From contig NZ_LUVZ01000001.1 in assembly GCF_001593385.1 (NCBI RefSeq), positions 1 to 64,000 on the forward strand: a DNA stretch of 64,000 bases, in the 5' to 3' direction. Numbering within the stretch: the stretch's first letter is position 1; the number at the start of each line of letters is the position of its first letter. The notes beneath the pieces were generated by a model. That model searched no databases. It was not told the DNA's origin and was given only the letters and a program-made list of their open reading frames with translations. Origin of the DNA: Chryseobacterium cucumeris (GTDB taxonomy: Bacteria > Bacteroidota > Bacteroidia > Flavobacteriales > Weeksellaceae). Below are positions 52,777-62,323 of the stretch, in pieces. The position numbers and the translations under genes were made by a program.

Positions 52777-53518
52777 ACGTCTTTTATTTTTCCATTAAGT
52801 TAAATACAGCATTTAAGCTGTAGAAATTATTTTTTTGATGAAGCAGAAGAGCCACCACCGAAAATCATACCGCATCCCAATATCCGAAATGGAATTGCAT
52901 ATCGGAGTTAATATTTTATGAGATAATAAATGATGAGAGTTTAGCAATTTTATCTAAATCTTTTATAAAAGTGTTCGGAAAATGTACCGCTACGGTCACA
53001 AAAGAAGATAAAATGTGCTGCTGATTGTTTGAGAGGACATTTTTTACAGCACTACATTTGAGGAGATTATTTATTCGAAACTTATATATTTAATTTGCAA
53101 GCTATCTACATATATTTAATTTTGTATTTTTATACTATAGAGTTATGAAGGCAATTCTTTGAAATCAAGTGAAATGTGCACCATTACCAAATCGTTACCA
53201 TGATTTTACAAAACCCCGTAAACCTTTATTTAATAACGTTTTTATAGAGTATGCCCTACTTTTATATTAAAAATAGGATATGAAGAGATAATGATTTTTT
53301 GGTGAAAATTAATATTTAATAAAATAGATTTTAAGGAAAAATATTAATTAAAAAAATACATTGAAATTACTAATACTTACGGCATGTTAATTATGCTTTA
53401 TCTAAGTGCACAAAAATGTTTAAAAACATTGCTCATCATGAAATACTATTTTAATGCTCCTAAAAATGTCTGATGTTTTTAGGCATGAAAAATGATTTAC
53501 TCTTTAAAAGTGATTGTA

Positions 53519-54481
53519 ATGAAAAAGAGTGCTAAAGTGCTGGGCTTAGGATTATTTATTTTAGGTGTATGTTTTGTCGGGGGACAGACTCCTCAGAATT
53601 ATATTTATACGTCCTCGGGAGATCTGCATGGAATTGAAAAACTGATTACCCGTAAAGATATTGGCGGAGTACAGATTGTCTATAACTGGAAAGCTTTGGA
53701 AACATCAAAAGATGTATATGATTTTTCTGTTATTGAGAAAGATCTGAATTATCTGACAAGTCTTAACAAAAAGCTATTTATCCAGCTTCAGGACAGATTT
53801 TTTGAACCACAGGCAAAATATATTCCGGAGTATGTGTTGAAAGATAAAGAGTATACAGGAGGATTGATTCCTCAGTATGATAATCCGGGTGAAAATAAAC
53901 CAGTTGGAAACGGTTGGGCTACCCAGCAATGGAATCCAGCGGTCCGAATGAGATTTCAGAAGCTGATAGGTGAACTGGCAAAGCAATTTGACGGAAAAAT
54001 ACAGGGGATTAATCTTCCGGAAATAGCGATAGATATTGATATGAAAAAAGATAAAACAGGATTTAGCTGCGACCGTTATTTTCAGGCTGAATTGGAAAAT
54101 TTACAATTTGCAAGAACCGCTTTCCATCAGTCTTACGTATTGCAATATGTTAATTTCTTTCCGTGTGAATGGGAAAATGATCACCAATATATGTCCAGAC
54201 TGTTCGATTTTGCGTATAAAAATAATATCGGATTGGGTGGACCAGATATTGTTCCTGATAAAAAAGCACAAATGAAAAACTCTTATCCTTTTTTTAATCA
54301 GTATAAAGGAAAGCTTTCTCTTGTAGCCATGGCCGTTCAGGAGCCGACGCTGACGTATAAAAACCCGAAAACGAAGAAACATTTTACCAAAGAAGAATTT
54401 ACAGAATATGCTGAAAACTATCTTGGCGTTAATATTATTTTCTGGAGTGTGGAATCTCCCTGGTTGAGAGATCCCAGCTAA
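53519..54481 (+). CDS. Secreted TIM-barrel-like protein, possible glycosidase
   Basis: About 320 residues from ATG 53519, with a signal peptide (VLGLGLFILGVCFVGG). The mature part resembles the early strands of a (beta/alpha)8 glycosidase: VQIVYNWKALETSKDVYDFS, KKLFIQLQDRFF, GINLPEIAID (a possible acid/base Glu) and VNIIFWSVESPWL at the end. No named family can be assigned. It has a long AT-rich upstream region and stands alone. Confidence 0.6.
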   Translation: MKKSAKVLGLGLFILGVCFVGGQTPQNYIYTSSGDLHGIEKLITRKDIGGVQIVYNWKALETSKDVYDFSVIEKDLNYLTSLNKKLFIQLQDRFFEPQAKYIPEYVLKDKEYTGGLIPQYDNPGENKPVGNGWATQQWNPAVRMRFQKLIGELAKQFDGKIQGINLPEIAIDIDMKKDKTGFSCDRYFQAELENLQFARTAFHQSYVLQYVNFFPCEWENDHQYMSRLFDFAYKNNIGLGGPDIVPDKKAQMKNSYPFFNQYKGKLSLVAMAVQEPTLTYKNPKTKKHFTKEEFTEYAENYLGVNIIFWSVESPWLRDPS

Positions 54482-54491
54482 GAATTCTCCT

Positions 54492-55046
54492 TTATACTTT
54501 TAATAACCCTCGAAAGCCTCTTGCGGCATAATAAGAATCTGCACCGTTGTGATAAGTAAATACAGTATTGTACCGTCTGTCACAGAAAATAGCACCTCCA
54601 AGTTCACGGATCTGTGGTGGTGTTTTGATCCAGCTTGAAGTCTTTTGGTCAAATTTTCCCAATTCCTGAAGTTGACGATATTCTTCCTCTGTCAAAAGTT
54701 CAATGCCCATTTCAGAAGCGGTATCAATGACATTGCTTTCCGGTTTGTTGGCTTTTCTGGCATCCCAGGCAGGATAATCATAGCATAAGCTTCGGCGTTT
54801 GGGGCTTTCCGGAGAACAGTCAACGAAAGAGTATTCATCTGTTTTTTTATTATAATCTACCACGTCGGGTTCACCTTCTGTAGTTTCCATTTCGTATAAA
54901 GAACGGACCTTTTCGGGATGGGCTTCCAGTTTTTGTTGGATTTTTTCCCATTTCAGATCTTTATGACGGTTCATATTTTTTTCAAAACGGGCTTTTAGTG
55001 TTTTCAAAAGCTCGTTGATTTGTTCCTGGGTTAGTTTCTTTTTCAT
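54492..55046 (-). CDS. DUF4256 family protein
   Basis: 184 residues. CYDYPAWDARKANKPESNVI, LLTEEEYRQLQELGKFDQKT and the ending with RRYNTVFTYHNGADSYYAAR are characteristic of DUF4256. Function unknown. It may be the last gene of the ArsR-led operon, though 128 bp separate it from the DoxX gene and that gap holds a degenerate intergenic repeat (about 55085-55150). Confidence 0.85.
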   Translation of the reverse strand: MKKKLTQEQINELLKTLKARFEKNMNRHKDLKWEKIQQKLEAHPEKVRSLYEMETTEGEPDVVDYNKKTDEYSFVDCSPESPKRRSLCYDYPAWDARKANKPESNVIDTASEMGIELLTEEEYRQLQELGKFDQKTSSWIKTPPQIRELGGAIFCDRRYNTVFTYHNGADSYYAARGFRGLLKV

Positions 55047-55174
55047 GTCAAATTTTATTTTGTTATGTTGATTGGTGTTGTTGGAAATCGCGAAGACGCA
55101 AATTTTATTAATAATGGTTTGTTTAAAGACGAAAGGATTTTACCTGTGATAAAATTTCTGAATCTCTAAAATTA

Positions 55175-55573
55175 TTAATCAGTAATCGTAATTTTTCTTT
55201 CTGCAGGTCTGAAATACCAGGAAATAATGACCAGTACCAATAATAATACCGCAGGAAAAGTTCTGCCGGCCGTATCACCAACGATAAGATGGGAAATTAC
55301 AGCGCCTGACATGACAAAGAAAAATCCTGCGTAAGCCCATTCTTTGAGTATTAGTCGCTTAGGAATTAAGATGGCCATAACGCCCAGAATTTTCCAGACT
55401 CCGATGATGGTCATCAGATAAGAAGGATAGCCGAGATTAGTAAAATTGGCCAGTTCATCTTTGTTTTTCATCAGTTGGACAATGGCTGTTGAAACCATTC
55501 CCAAAGCCATCCAAAGGGTGAATATCCAATAGATGATTTTTGTTCTTTTTTGTGAGGGTTGTGGTGTGTTCAT
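55175..55573 (-). CDS. DoxX-like membrane protein
   Basis: 132 residues with four membrane helices (IFTLWMALGMVSTAIV, LMTIIGVWKILGVMAIL, AYAGFFFVMSGAVISHLIV and FPAVLLLVLVIISWYF), the DoxX-like architecture. It follows the YdeI-like gene by 18 bp in the ArsR operon. Substrate or partner unknown. Confidence 0.85.
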   Translation of the reverse strand: MNTPQPSQKRTKIIYWIFTLWMALGMVSTAIVQLMKNKDELANFTNLGYPSYLMTIIGVWKILGVMAILIPKRLILKEWAYAGFFFVMSGAVISHLIVGDTAGRTFPAVLLLVLVIISWYFRPAERKITITD

Positions 55574-55591
55574 GATTGTTTTTTTATATAA

Positions 55592-56170
55592 TTAGTCGTT
55601 TAATCCTATTCCGTCCATGATTTGTGGGATGCATTTTTCAATGCGGGCTTCACGGGTTTTAGATTGTTTTGCAGAGGAGAAGTGGAGAAGATAAGCTCTT
55701 TGTCTTCCGGGAGTTAATGCTTTAAAAGCTTCCTGTAATGCAGGATCTTGATCCAGCTTTTCCTGAAATTCTTCAGCCATTTCAAACTCTTTTGTTTTCT
55801 TCATTTCTACTTTAGCACCCGATTCTTCTATTTCAACGGCTTCAAACATATAAGAGCGAAGAACTTCCTCTAAATCATTAATTTGTGCTACTTCGGTAAA
55901 ACGAATCTGCCTTGCGGCCTGTACATTTTTAGACTGCTGAATCAAAATATGATCAGGATCTTTCATCAAAGCTCCCTTAAAGAAGAGAAGCGCACAATAT
56001 TCTTTAAAACCATGGATCAGGAAAATATTTTTCCCTTCATAGGTATAACAGGGACAGCCCCATTTTAAATCTTCTACAAGCTCAGTACTAAGGGCAATAG
56101 CTCTTAATTTTTCAAATTCTTCCTGCCATTGTCCGGCATTTTCGAAGAAAAAATTAACTTTTGGATTCAT
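55592..56170 (-). CDS. YdeI/OmpD-associated (DUF1801) family protein
   Basis: 192 residues. LVEDLKWGCPCYTYEGKNIF and FKEYCALLFFKGALMKDP are the DUF1801 core, and LTPGRQRAYLLHFSSAKQSK with TREARIEKCIPQI is the YdeI C-terminal motif. A cytoplasmic protein of unknown biochemical role, common in ArsR/SRPBCC/DoxX operons of Bacteroidetes. Confidence 0.88.
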   Translation of the reverse strand: MNPKVNFFFENAGQWQEEFEKLRAIALSTELVEDLKWGCPCYTYEGKNIFLIHGFKEYCALLFFKGALMKDPDHILIQQSKNVQAARQIRFTEVAQINDLEEVLRSYMFEAVEIEESGAKVEMKKTKEFEMAEEFQEKLDQDPALQEAFKALTPGRQRAYLLHFSSAKQSKTREARIEKCIPQIMDGIGLND

Positions 56171-56379
56171 GAGTTCTGGGTTTATGTGTTTGAGGGTTTG
56201 AGAGTGGGAGAGTTTTGGGTTACTGGATGTGGGATTCGGGTTATTTTGGGGTGTGATTTGAGTTATTCAGGTTTGAGGGTATTAGAGTGGGAGAGTTTCG
56301 GGTTTCGGGATTCGAGTTATTCAGGGTAGTTTATAAACCTCGCACCCCGCACCTCGAAACACGTATCCCATATCGTCTA
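56171..56379. repeat. Intergenic degenerate repeat, copy 1
   Basis: Two imperfect direct units of about 60 bases (starting tttgaggg near 56191 and 56272) share gagtgggagagttt and gggattcg. They are followed by a partly complementary segment (cctcgcaccccgcacctcg). Similar words recur at 56854-57046 across the SRPBCC gene. The style is that of a family of non-coding palindromic or mobile repeats. Confidence 0.55.
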
Positions 56380-56853
56380 TTATCTCTTCCTCTCACCACC
56401 CAACAATTCCTGCAGACGATTATGCGCCATATTAATACCCTGTGCAAAAGGCATTTTCAGGTGCTGGTCTCTAAAGTCTACAGATTTATAAATGGTTTGG
56501 ATCGTGATTTTGCTGGTGGTGTCCGTTAACTTTTCAAATTCTAAAAATTCCATCTGAGCCGGAAATGGGGTGTTTTCCATCTGGAAAGTTCTTATAATTT
56601 TTTCATTCTGAACAATGTCATGAATAGTTCCATTGGCACTGAAAACCACATCGCCCTGAGGATTTGATGTTTCAAAGCGGTAACTTCCATGTTGTTTGTT
56701 TTCGAAATGGGTTACTTTCGTTCCCATCCATTGTTCGAACAATTCAGTTTCTGTATACGCCTTGAAAAGAAGTTCTACGGGAAGGTCAAATTCTCTGATG
56801 ATGAAGATTTCCTGTTTGCCGCCTTCTGCCTGGATTTTTGTTTTAAGTTCCAT
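56380..56853 (-). CDS. SRPBCC (AHSA1-type) domain protein
   Basis: 157 residues: IIREFDLPVELLFKAYTETE, LFEQWMGTKVTHFE, GSYRFETSNPQGD, and GINMAHNRLQELL are the AHSA1-like START/Bet v1 fold with a ligand-binding cavity. Such proteins are typical partners of ArsR regulators. It lies between two copies of an intergenic repeat. Confidence 0.9.
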   Translation of the reverse strand: MELKTKIQAEGGKQEIFIIREFDLPVELLFKAYTETELFEQWMGTKVTHFENKQHGSYRFETSNPQGDVVFSANGTIHDIVQNEKIIRTFQMENTPFPAQMEFLEFEKLTDTTSKITIQTIYKSVDFRDQHLKMPFAQGINMAHNRLQELLGGERKR

Positions 56854-57046
56854 ATTTTGGGTTTTGGTTTTGAGTTTCGGGATGCGAGATCCGGGTTATT
56901 TTGCATTAGAATAGGAGAGTTCAAGGGTTCGGGATGCGACATCCGGGGTTTTGTGTTTACGAGGTTCGAGGTATTTTAAATTGCAATTCATTTATCCAAT
57001 CTATCTTGAAACTTTGTACCCCGAAACACGTATCTTGCACCTCGCA
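56854..57046. repeat. Intergenic degenerate repeat, copy 2
   Basis: Contains gggatgcgagatccgggtta and gggatgcgacatccgggg, and ends with a partial complement (accccgaaacacgtatcttg), closely matching the words at 56331-56375. It sits between the SRPBCC and ArsR genes inside an operon. Confidence 0.5.
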
Positions 57047-57373
57047 TCACGCTTCTTTATTCTGATACGCTTTCATCACACTTTCCAACTTGTTGAATTT
57101 CTCATCCCACATGTTGCGGAAGGGTTCTATAAAATCGGCTATTTCTTTCATTTTATTGGGATTTAGGTGATAGATAATTTCTCTGCCGTTTTGTTCAGAT
57201 CGCAGCAGTTCACATTCTGTAAGGATCTGGAGATGTTTTGAAACAGTGGGTCTTGCCGTATCAAAATTGGAGGCAATGGCTCCTGCTGTCATCGAGTGTG
57301 TCGCTACTAACATCAGTATAGATCGTCTTGTAGGATCTGCTATCGCCTGAAATACATCTCTTCTTAAATTCAT
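57047..57373 (-). CDS. ArsR-family winged-helix repressor
   Basis: 108 residues with the ArsR fold: [17 protein letters not shown], the recognition helix in [20 protein letters not shown], and the wing [19 protein letters not shown]. No metal-site CxC is visible, so it is of the non-metal SRPBCC-linked type. First gene of an operon with the SRPBCC, YdeI and DoxX proteins, and preceded by two operator-like repeats, so it probably represses itself. Confidence 0.9.
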   Translation of the reverse strand: MNLRRDVFQAIADPTRRSILMLVATHSMTAGAIASNFDTARPTVSKHLQILTECELLRSEQNGREIIYHLNPNKMKEIADFIEPFRNMWDEKFNKLESVMKAYQNKEA

Positions 57374-57374
57374 C

Positions 57375-57418
57375 GTGTAGTTATTTGACTACAAATATAT
57401 GTGTAGTTATTTAGCTAC
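57375..57418 (-). promoter_or_regulatory. ArsR operator repeats and promoter
   Basis: Two copies of an imperfect palindrome, gtgtagttatttgactac (57375-57392) and gtgtagttatttagctac (57401-57418), lie just upstream of the ArsR start. Between them, on the minus strand, is TATATTTG (57392-57399), a perfect -7 box. Repressor bound to both sites would cover the promoter. Confidence 0.75.
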
Positions 57419-57455
57419 GCAAATATTTTGTAATAAATTTTTGATTATAATGAAA

Positions 57456-57493
57456 AAAGCTCAACAATATAAGGGAATACATTGTTGAGCTTT
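57456..57493. terminator. Terminator of the S41 protease gene
   Basis: A 13-bp stem (aaagctcaacaat / attgttgagcttt) with a 12-base loop, just beyond the stop of the minus-strand protease gene. Confidence 0.8.
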
Positions 57494-57523
57494 GAATTTT
57501 TATAGGAGAATAGGGAAGTATGC

Positions 57524-59638
57524 TTAAGATCTTACTTCCAGATCTTCAACGATATTTATGGCTTCCTGCAGGTAGAGGTCTTTTTGCAGATTTTTAATCC
57601 ATACCTCCGATTTATTTTTGAATGCGGCGTCATTTTTCTCTCTTTCAATATCTTTTGGATACATGGTAAATGTAAGACCACTTTCTAATGTTTTTAATAC
57701 TTTGAACTTATCATCCTGAGTTTTTCTCTGCTTCATCAGATCGCTGTATTTTTGTATGCTCAAAGGCACTGTTTTTTCCTTACCCAGATTTTCTTTCCAT
57801 TGAGCGTATTCAAGTAATAGCTTATAATTATCGTTTTTAGCAATTCTCTCTGCACTTACTTTCTGCAAAGCCTGAATATTAAGAAAGTTTTGTTTATTGA
57901 AGCTAGTCCCCTGTATTTTATCCCAGGCTAATGCATAGTCATCATATTTTTCACCGATGTCTGCATAAGAAAAGATATCTTTCATCTGGATATCTGAGCT
58001 TACACCTTTTCTCTGGGTAGACTCTCCGGTGATTCTGTAATATTTCTGAATGGTTAGTTTTATGGAACCAAAATCTTCCTCCGTATTTAAAAACCTGTTC
58101 AAATCTACAAATACCTGTACCGTTCCTTTTCCATACGAAACAGGAGAACCCATGATAACTGCTCTTCCATAATCCTGCATCACACCGGCTAAAATTTCTG
58201 CTGCGGAAGCAGACAATTCATTCTGCAGAATTACCAGTGGGCCGTTCCAGATGGGAACTTCATTTTTATTTTTTAATGTGGTAATCTTTCCATTTCCATC
58301 TTTTACCTGTACATAAGGGCCTGCATCCATGAAAAGTCCCATAATATCACCAACTTCCGTTAAAGAACCGCCAGAGTTCCCCCTAAGATCCAAAACAATT
58401 CCCTGGATATTTTGTTCTTTAAGTTTGATGATTTCTTTTTTAATATCATCAGAAGCATTTCTGCCGTCCTTATCTTCAAAATCCGCATTGAACTTGGGTA
58501 GATTAATAAGCCCGTATTTTTTATCGGATGCATTGATGATAATACTTTTAGCGAAAGTATCTTCAATCGATATTTCTTCACGGATAATGGTCACATCCTG
58601 AATCGTTCCGTCCTTTTTCTGTACGGTTAAAGTGATTGGCGTTCCTTTTTCACCTCTGATTAATTTAATGGCTTCGCTGGAAAGCATATCCACAACGTTT
58701 ACAGGATCAGTATCGGGAGTAGATTTTATTTTTAAGATCTTATCACCTTCAGTCAGCTGCTTGGTCTTCCATGCCGGAGCTCCAATGGATAATGTACCGA
58801 TATAGAGGTTTCCTTTCTTTTCCTGAATTACGGCGCCTATCCCGATGATTTTTCCTTTGAAGTCCATATCAAAATCTTTCTTTCCCTGCGGTGAATAATA
58901 ATTGGTATGAGGATCGAAAATATGAGTATACGCATTGATATATACAGTAAACCAATCCATTTTTTGCCTTTTCCTGAATCGGATAAATTTTTCTTCCAGA
59001 AGATCTTTCACATTTTCTGTCGCTTTTTTTATCTTTTCATCCTGGCTCAGCACTTCAGGCTTACTGGTGTTTTCTTTATTGTTAGAATCTTCCTTCTTCT
59101 TTTCTTCGCTTTTCCTGTTTATGGATTCTATCTCCTGCAGAATATTGTATTTCACATACTTCCTCCATTCATTGTACTGCTGCTGTTTGTTGGCTGGTGC
59201 ATTTTTCAGTTTGGGTTCTAAAGTCAGTATTTCATCTTCTTCCAGATTGATGGGTTTACTGAAGATATCCTTCGTCATTTTATCAATTTCATCAATCCTT
59301 TGATACAATTTATCGACTGTCAGTTTATAAAAAGTCAAATCTCCCGTGTTCAGATAATCATCCAGTTTGGTTTCATATTTACGAAACTCATCCATATCAG
59401 ATTGCAGGAAATAGGTTTTTGTAGGATCTATAGATTCAAAATACTGTTTATACACTTCTTTTGAATACGCATCATTAATAGGTTTGGGGCTGTAATGCAG
59501 ATAAGACAAAATATTCTTTGTATTGACCATGATGATCTGCATCTTTTCTTCTTCATTGAGAGGAGGACGAAAACCGAACACGAAAAATGTAAGCGGAAGA
59601 AGAAGTAATAAACGAACGGCTCTAAAATTTTTCAACAT
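57524..59638 (-). CDS. Carboxy-terminal processing (tail-specific) protease, S41 family
   Basis: 704 residues with a signal peptide (LLLLLPLTFFVFGF). An N-terminal Prc-type helical domain (about 30-230, including DPHTNYYSPQ), a PDZ domain (IIGIGAVIQEKKGNLYIGTL, about 245-330), and the S41 protease core with GIVLDLRGNSGGSL near 416, the nucleophile Ser in LSASAAEIL near 475 and Lys in SYGKGTVQVF near 503. It degrades periplasmic proteins with exposed C-termini. Length is normal for the long Prc form. Single-gene transcript. Confidence 0.93.
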   Translation of the reverse strand: MLKNFRAVRLLLLLPLTFFVFGFRPPLNEEEKMQIIMVNTKNILSYLHYSPKPINDAYSKEVYKQYFESIDPTKTYFLQSDMDEFRKYETKLDDYLNTGDLTFYKLTVDKLYQRIDEIDKMTKDIFSKPINLEEDEILTLEPKLKNAPANKQQQYNEWRKYVKYNILQEIESINRKSEEKKKEDSNNKENTSKPEVLSQDEKIKKATENVKDLLEEKFIRFRKRQKMDWFTVYINAYTHIFDPHTNYYSPQGKKDFDMDFKGKIIGIGAVIQEKKGNLYIGTLSIGAPAWKTKQLTEGDKILKIKSTPDTDPVNVVDMLSSEAIKLIRGEKGTPITLTVQKKDGTIQDVTIIREEISIEDTFAKSIIINASDKKYGLINLPKFNADFEDKDGRNASDDIKKEIIKLKEQNIQGIVLDLRGNSGGSLTEVGDIMGLFMDAGPYVQVKDGNGKITTLKNKNEVPIWNGPLVILQNELSASAAEILAGVMQDYGRAVIMGSPVSYGKGTVQVFVDLNRFLNTEEDFGSIKLTIQKYYRITGESTQRKGVSSDIQMKDIFSYADIGEKYDDYALAWDKIQGTSFNKQNFLNIQALQKVSAERIAKNDNYKLLLEYAQWKENLGKEKTVPLSIQKYSDLMKQRKTQDDKFKVLKTLESGLTFTMYPKDIEREKNDAAFKNKSEVWIKNLQKDLYLQEAINIVEDLEVRS

Positions 59639-60056
59639 ATCTATGATTGTGCTTTTAATTGAAAACTATGCTTTTTTATTGCTATTAATTGATGTATTTT
59701 CCCATTTGATGATTGAAAATAGTAGCAAATAAGAGTTTTCAATATACTTTTATAAAATCACGTGAATGTATGAAAAATATTGGTAATAAGGAGTTGTAGA
59801 GTGGGATTTTAAGATAAGTTTAAGGTTTCGGTGATTAGACTTCTTAAAATATTGTATAGCTATTATTTATATAATTTATCTGAAGAAATATTAAATAATT
59901 AGTCTCGTGTAAGAACATGAGGCTGATTATTTAAATTATTATAGAATTAAATGAGATCTGTATTTCCTTTTTCTTGTAAGAAATGCACCTTTACCTCTTT
60001 CAACTATTTCTGCAATATGCGATATCTGCGTGATCTGCGGGAGATTTTTAGATTGT
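59639..60056. repeat. Intergenic region with hairpin and repeat
   Basis: No gene is seen. A hairpin at about 59897-59932 (ttagtctcgtgt ... acatgaggctgat) probably ends the methyltransferase transcript. At 60020-60044 the words tctgcgtgatctgcgggaga belong to a common flavobacterial type of intergenic repeat; related words (aatttgcgggatctg) recur near 61084-61100 on the other side of the methyltransferase gene. Confidence 0.4.
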
Positions 60057-60818
60057 TTATTTTATAAAAATACCGATATACTTTCCATTGTATTCTACTA
60101 CGGTCGTTTCTATGTTTTTTTTGATACAAAAATCCTGATAAGCGGAATTGTCACCAATATCATCACTAATAAAGACTGCGCCAGGCTTCAATCTTTTATA
60201 AATCTGATGGTAAGCCCACATTCTTCCGTGGTAACTTTTGTCAGAATCATAGTGGAAAACATCAAAAGAGGAAACCTTTTTAAAAATTTTAGGTAATGAT
60301 TCTCTGTCTGCAAAACGGAATAACTGCCAATACTTTTTAAGGTTTTCAGGAACAACATATCCTACATATTGATCACCATCCTGAGCAAGATAAGGCATAT
60401 CTGAGCTGTAGAGTGTACCATTTCTTTGTTGAAGGGAAAGCAATATGGCCAGAGAAGACCATCCATACGCCACACCTGTTTCCAGAACGTTTTGTGCTTT
60501 GGTAAATTCACAGGCGTAATAAATAAGCTCCAGAGCACCAGGTCCACCCATTGTAATAGGACATTCTTGTTCTTTTAAACTGGCTTTTTCCAGAATATCA
60601 GCAAAGGTAGATCTGAATTGATCAGTGTTCATAGAAAAAAGCCTGGAAACCGCTTCTTTTTGGGAAACTGCTATGGAGGCAGCCCAGGAATTTGTTTTTG
60701 CTTTTCCTTTGAACGGACTTCTTCTGCTTACCGTATTTTTAATGATTTTTCTGCCCAGTTCAGGATAAAGAGCAGGTCTTTTAAGATAAGCTACAAATGT
60801 TTTGAGAACTGTTGACAT
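60057..60818 (-). CDS. Class I SAM-dependent methyltransferase
   Basis: About 253 residues from ATG 60818. The Methyltransf_24-type Rossmann core: NVLETGVAYGWSSLAILLSL (SAM motif I, about residues 107-126), FDVFHYDSDKSYHGRMW near 180 and GAVFISDDI near 212. It probably acts on a small molecule or sugar; the target is not visible. The frame is open to 60884, but Met at 60818 precedes the conserved sequence. Confidence 0.8.
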   Translation of the reverse strand: MSTVLKTFVAYLKRPALYPELGRKIIKNTVSRRSPFKGKAKTNSWAASIAVSQKEAVSRLFSMNTDQFRSTFADILEKASLKEQECPITMGGPGALELIYYACEFTKAQNVLETGVAYGWSSLAILLSLQQRNGTLYSSDMPYLAQDGDQYVGYVVPENLKKYWQLFRFADRESLPKIFKKVSSFDVFHYDSDKSYHGRMWAYHQIYKRLKPGAVFISDDIGDNSAYQDFCIKKNIETTVVEYNGKYIGIFIK

Positions 60819-61463
60819 TTCATTGATTGTATTAAAGTTACAAGACAAATGTATCTTATTAAAAACCATATTGCATTGAGGCAATATTAATTTTGAGAGT
60901 AAATCTGTTTAAGATTTTTTAATAAACAGAGTCCGGTAATCAATCAGTGAAAGATCTTATTTTGATGTGAATGTTAAGTTTTAAAACATTGATTTTCTTT
61001 GTTTTAAAAAACCAAGGATGATTACTAAACGTGCTGGGAGCTTCGTTAACAGATTTTGTTGATTAGGCAGATGTTTATACAATAATTTGCGGGATCTGTT
61101 TGATTCGCAAAAGATCATATTCTTTGATTTCAGCTGTTTAAAGGAGAAATCATTTCTTTATAATTTGGGAAGAGTTTTTGTTTTTTTCTTTACAAAAATG
61201 TCTGTCCAAAAATATATGGAGTACGGTCATAAAAATGGCGATACTATTCTGCTTTTTCACTGGGTAGGTATTTGGTTTTCGTTAACACACTAAAAAGTGT
61301 GTTGTTTGCAAATGTATAAAATAATTGGATAAACAGAAAGAAAAATGAGACGAAATTATTCTGATCATTTTTAATAGTCTAATGCTGTGGAAAACGATAC
61401 TCAGGAAATTGCCTTATCTTTGAGGTTTCTATGCCTTCCGGCATTAATCAATAGTATTCGAAA
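60819..61463. other. Intergenic region without recognised gene
   Basis: AT-rich. A 68-codon frame at 61087-61293 has low-complexity Phe-rich content and overlaps an intergenic repeat, so I do not call it. A small hairpin (aacacac/gtgtgtt) is at 61284-61303. Confidence 0.4.
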
Positions 61464-62246
61464 ATGAAATTTTTATTAGACCTTTTATTCCGTGTTGTTC
61501 AGCTTTTTACAGAACCTTATTTTTTATTATTTCTTGCGGTAGTCATCATTGCTCTGCTCAAAAGAAAAAACAAACGCAAAAATCTGAGAATAGGAGTTGG
61601 CTTTTTTGCTGTTTTAATGATCATTTTCATAGGAAATGGCTTTCTGGGAAAACTGACTTCCGGATATCTGCAGAAAAATTATGTGGGTACAATTGTGACT
61701 AAAAATAAACCTCCTCAAAACCCTGTTATTATTGTATTGGGAGGTGGAATTGTAGATTTTGAACGCACAGAAAAGCTGCATACCATGTCTTATTCCAGAA
61801 TGGTAACGGCTTATCAGTTGTATCATGAATACAAGACCAATAATCTGCCTTGTAAAATACTGATTTCCGGAAAGGGAAGAGGACACAAAAGTGAAGCAGA
61901 ATTATTCAGCGAAAATTTTAAAAAGATGGGAGTATCAGATGCTGATATCATAAAAGAAGATAAAAGCATGAACACATATGAAAATGCAAAATATTCCAGC
62001 AAGATCTTACAGCAGATGGCTCCTTCTGATGTATACCTGGTTACTTCCGGGTTTCATATGAAAAGATCTATGGCTTTGTTTCAGACATTTGGATTAAACC
62101 CGGTTCCTCAAGCTTCAGATATTATAGATACTGAAATTACTGTATTTCCTAACAGTTATAATGCAGCATTTACTTTTGTGATGCTCAAAGAAGTGTTGGG
62201 AATATGGCAGGTGCAGCTGTATAACAGCCTGGGGTTGAATGGATAG
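61464..62246 (+). CDS. YdcF/DUF218 family protein
   Basis: 260 residues. Two N-terminal membrane helices (FLLFLAVVIIALL; VGFFAVLMIIFIGNGFL) precede a DUF218 domain: PVIIVLGGGIVDFERTEKL, KILISGKGRGHKSEAELFSE, SMNTYENAKYSS and VTSGFHMKRSMALFQTFGL. The family includes ElyC/SanA, linked to envelope polysaccharide metabolism. Single gene. Confidence 0.9.
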   Translation: MKFLLDLLFRVVQLFTEPYFLLFLAVVIIALLKRKNKRKNLRIGVGFFAVLMIIFIGNGFLGKLTSGYLQKNYVGTIVTKNKPPQNPVIIVLGGGIVDFERTEKLHTMSYSRMVTAYQLYHEYKTNNLPCKILISGKGRGHKSEAELFSENFKKMGVSDADIIKEDKSMNTYENAKYSSKILQQMAPSDVYLVTSGFHMKRSMALFQTFGLNPVPQASDIIDTEITVFPNSYNAAFTFVMLKEVLGIWQVQLYNSLGLNG

Positions 62247-62266
62247 TTATTTAAAACTATGATATA

Positions 62267-62304
62267 AAAACCGGACACTTAAACTAACTTAGGTGTCCGG
62301 TTTT
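62267..62304. terminator. Convergent terminator
   Basis: A perfect 12-bp stem (aaaaccggacac / gtgtccggtttt) with a 14-base loop between the YdcF gene and the convergent transporter gene. Confidence 0.85.
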
Positions 62305-62323
62305 GGTTTAAAAGCTTTGATTT

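Noticed and set aside
52777..53518. Possible attachment site near accattaccaaatcgttacc (about 53176-53195)
   Set aside because: Looks like a possible island edge, but I found no second copy and no integrase, so it is not called.
56129..56529. Plus-strand frames across the repeat and SRPBCC gene
   Set aside because: They arise from the repetitive gggttcgag-type text and the antisense of a conserved gene.
58907..59303. Phe-rich plus-strand frames of over 100 codons
   Set aside because: Antisense to the tail-specific protease; Phe/Leu/Ser richness is typical of shadows opposite Lys/Glu-rich coding sequence.
61087..61293. 68-codon plus-strand frame
   Set aside because: Low-complexity Phe/Lys sequence overlapping an intergenic repeat, with no motif or neighbour supporting it.
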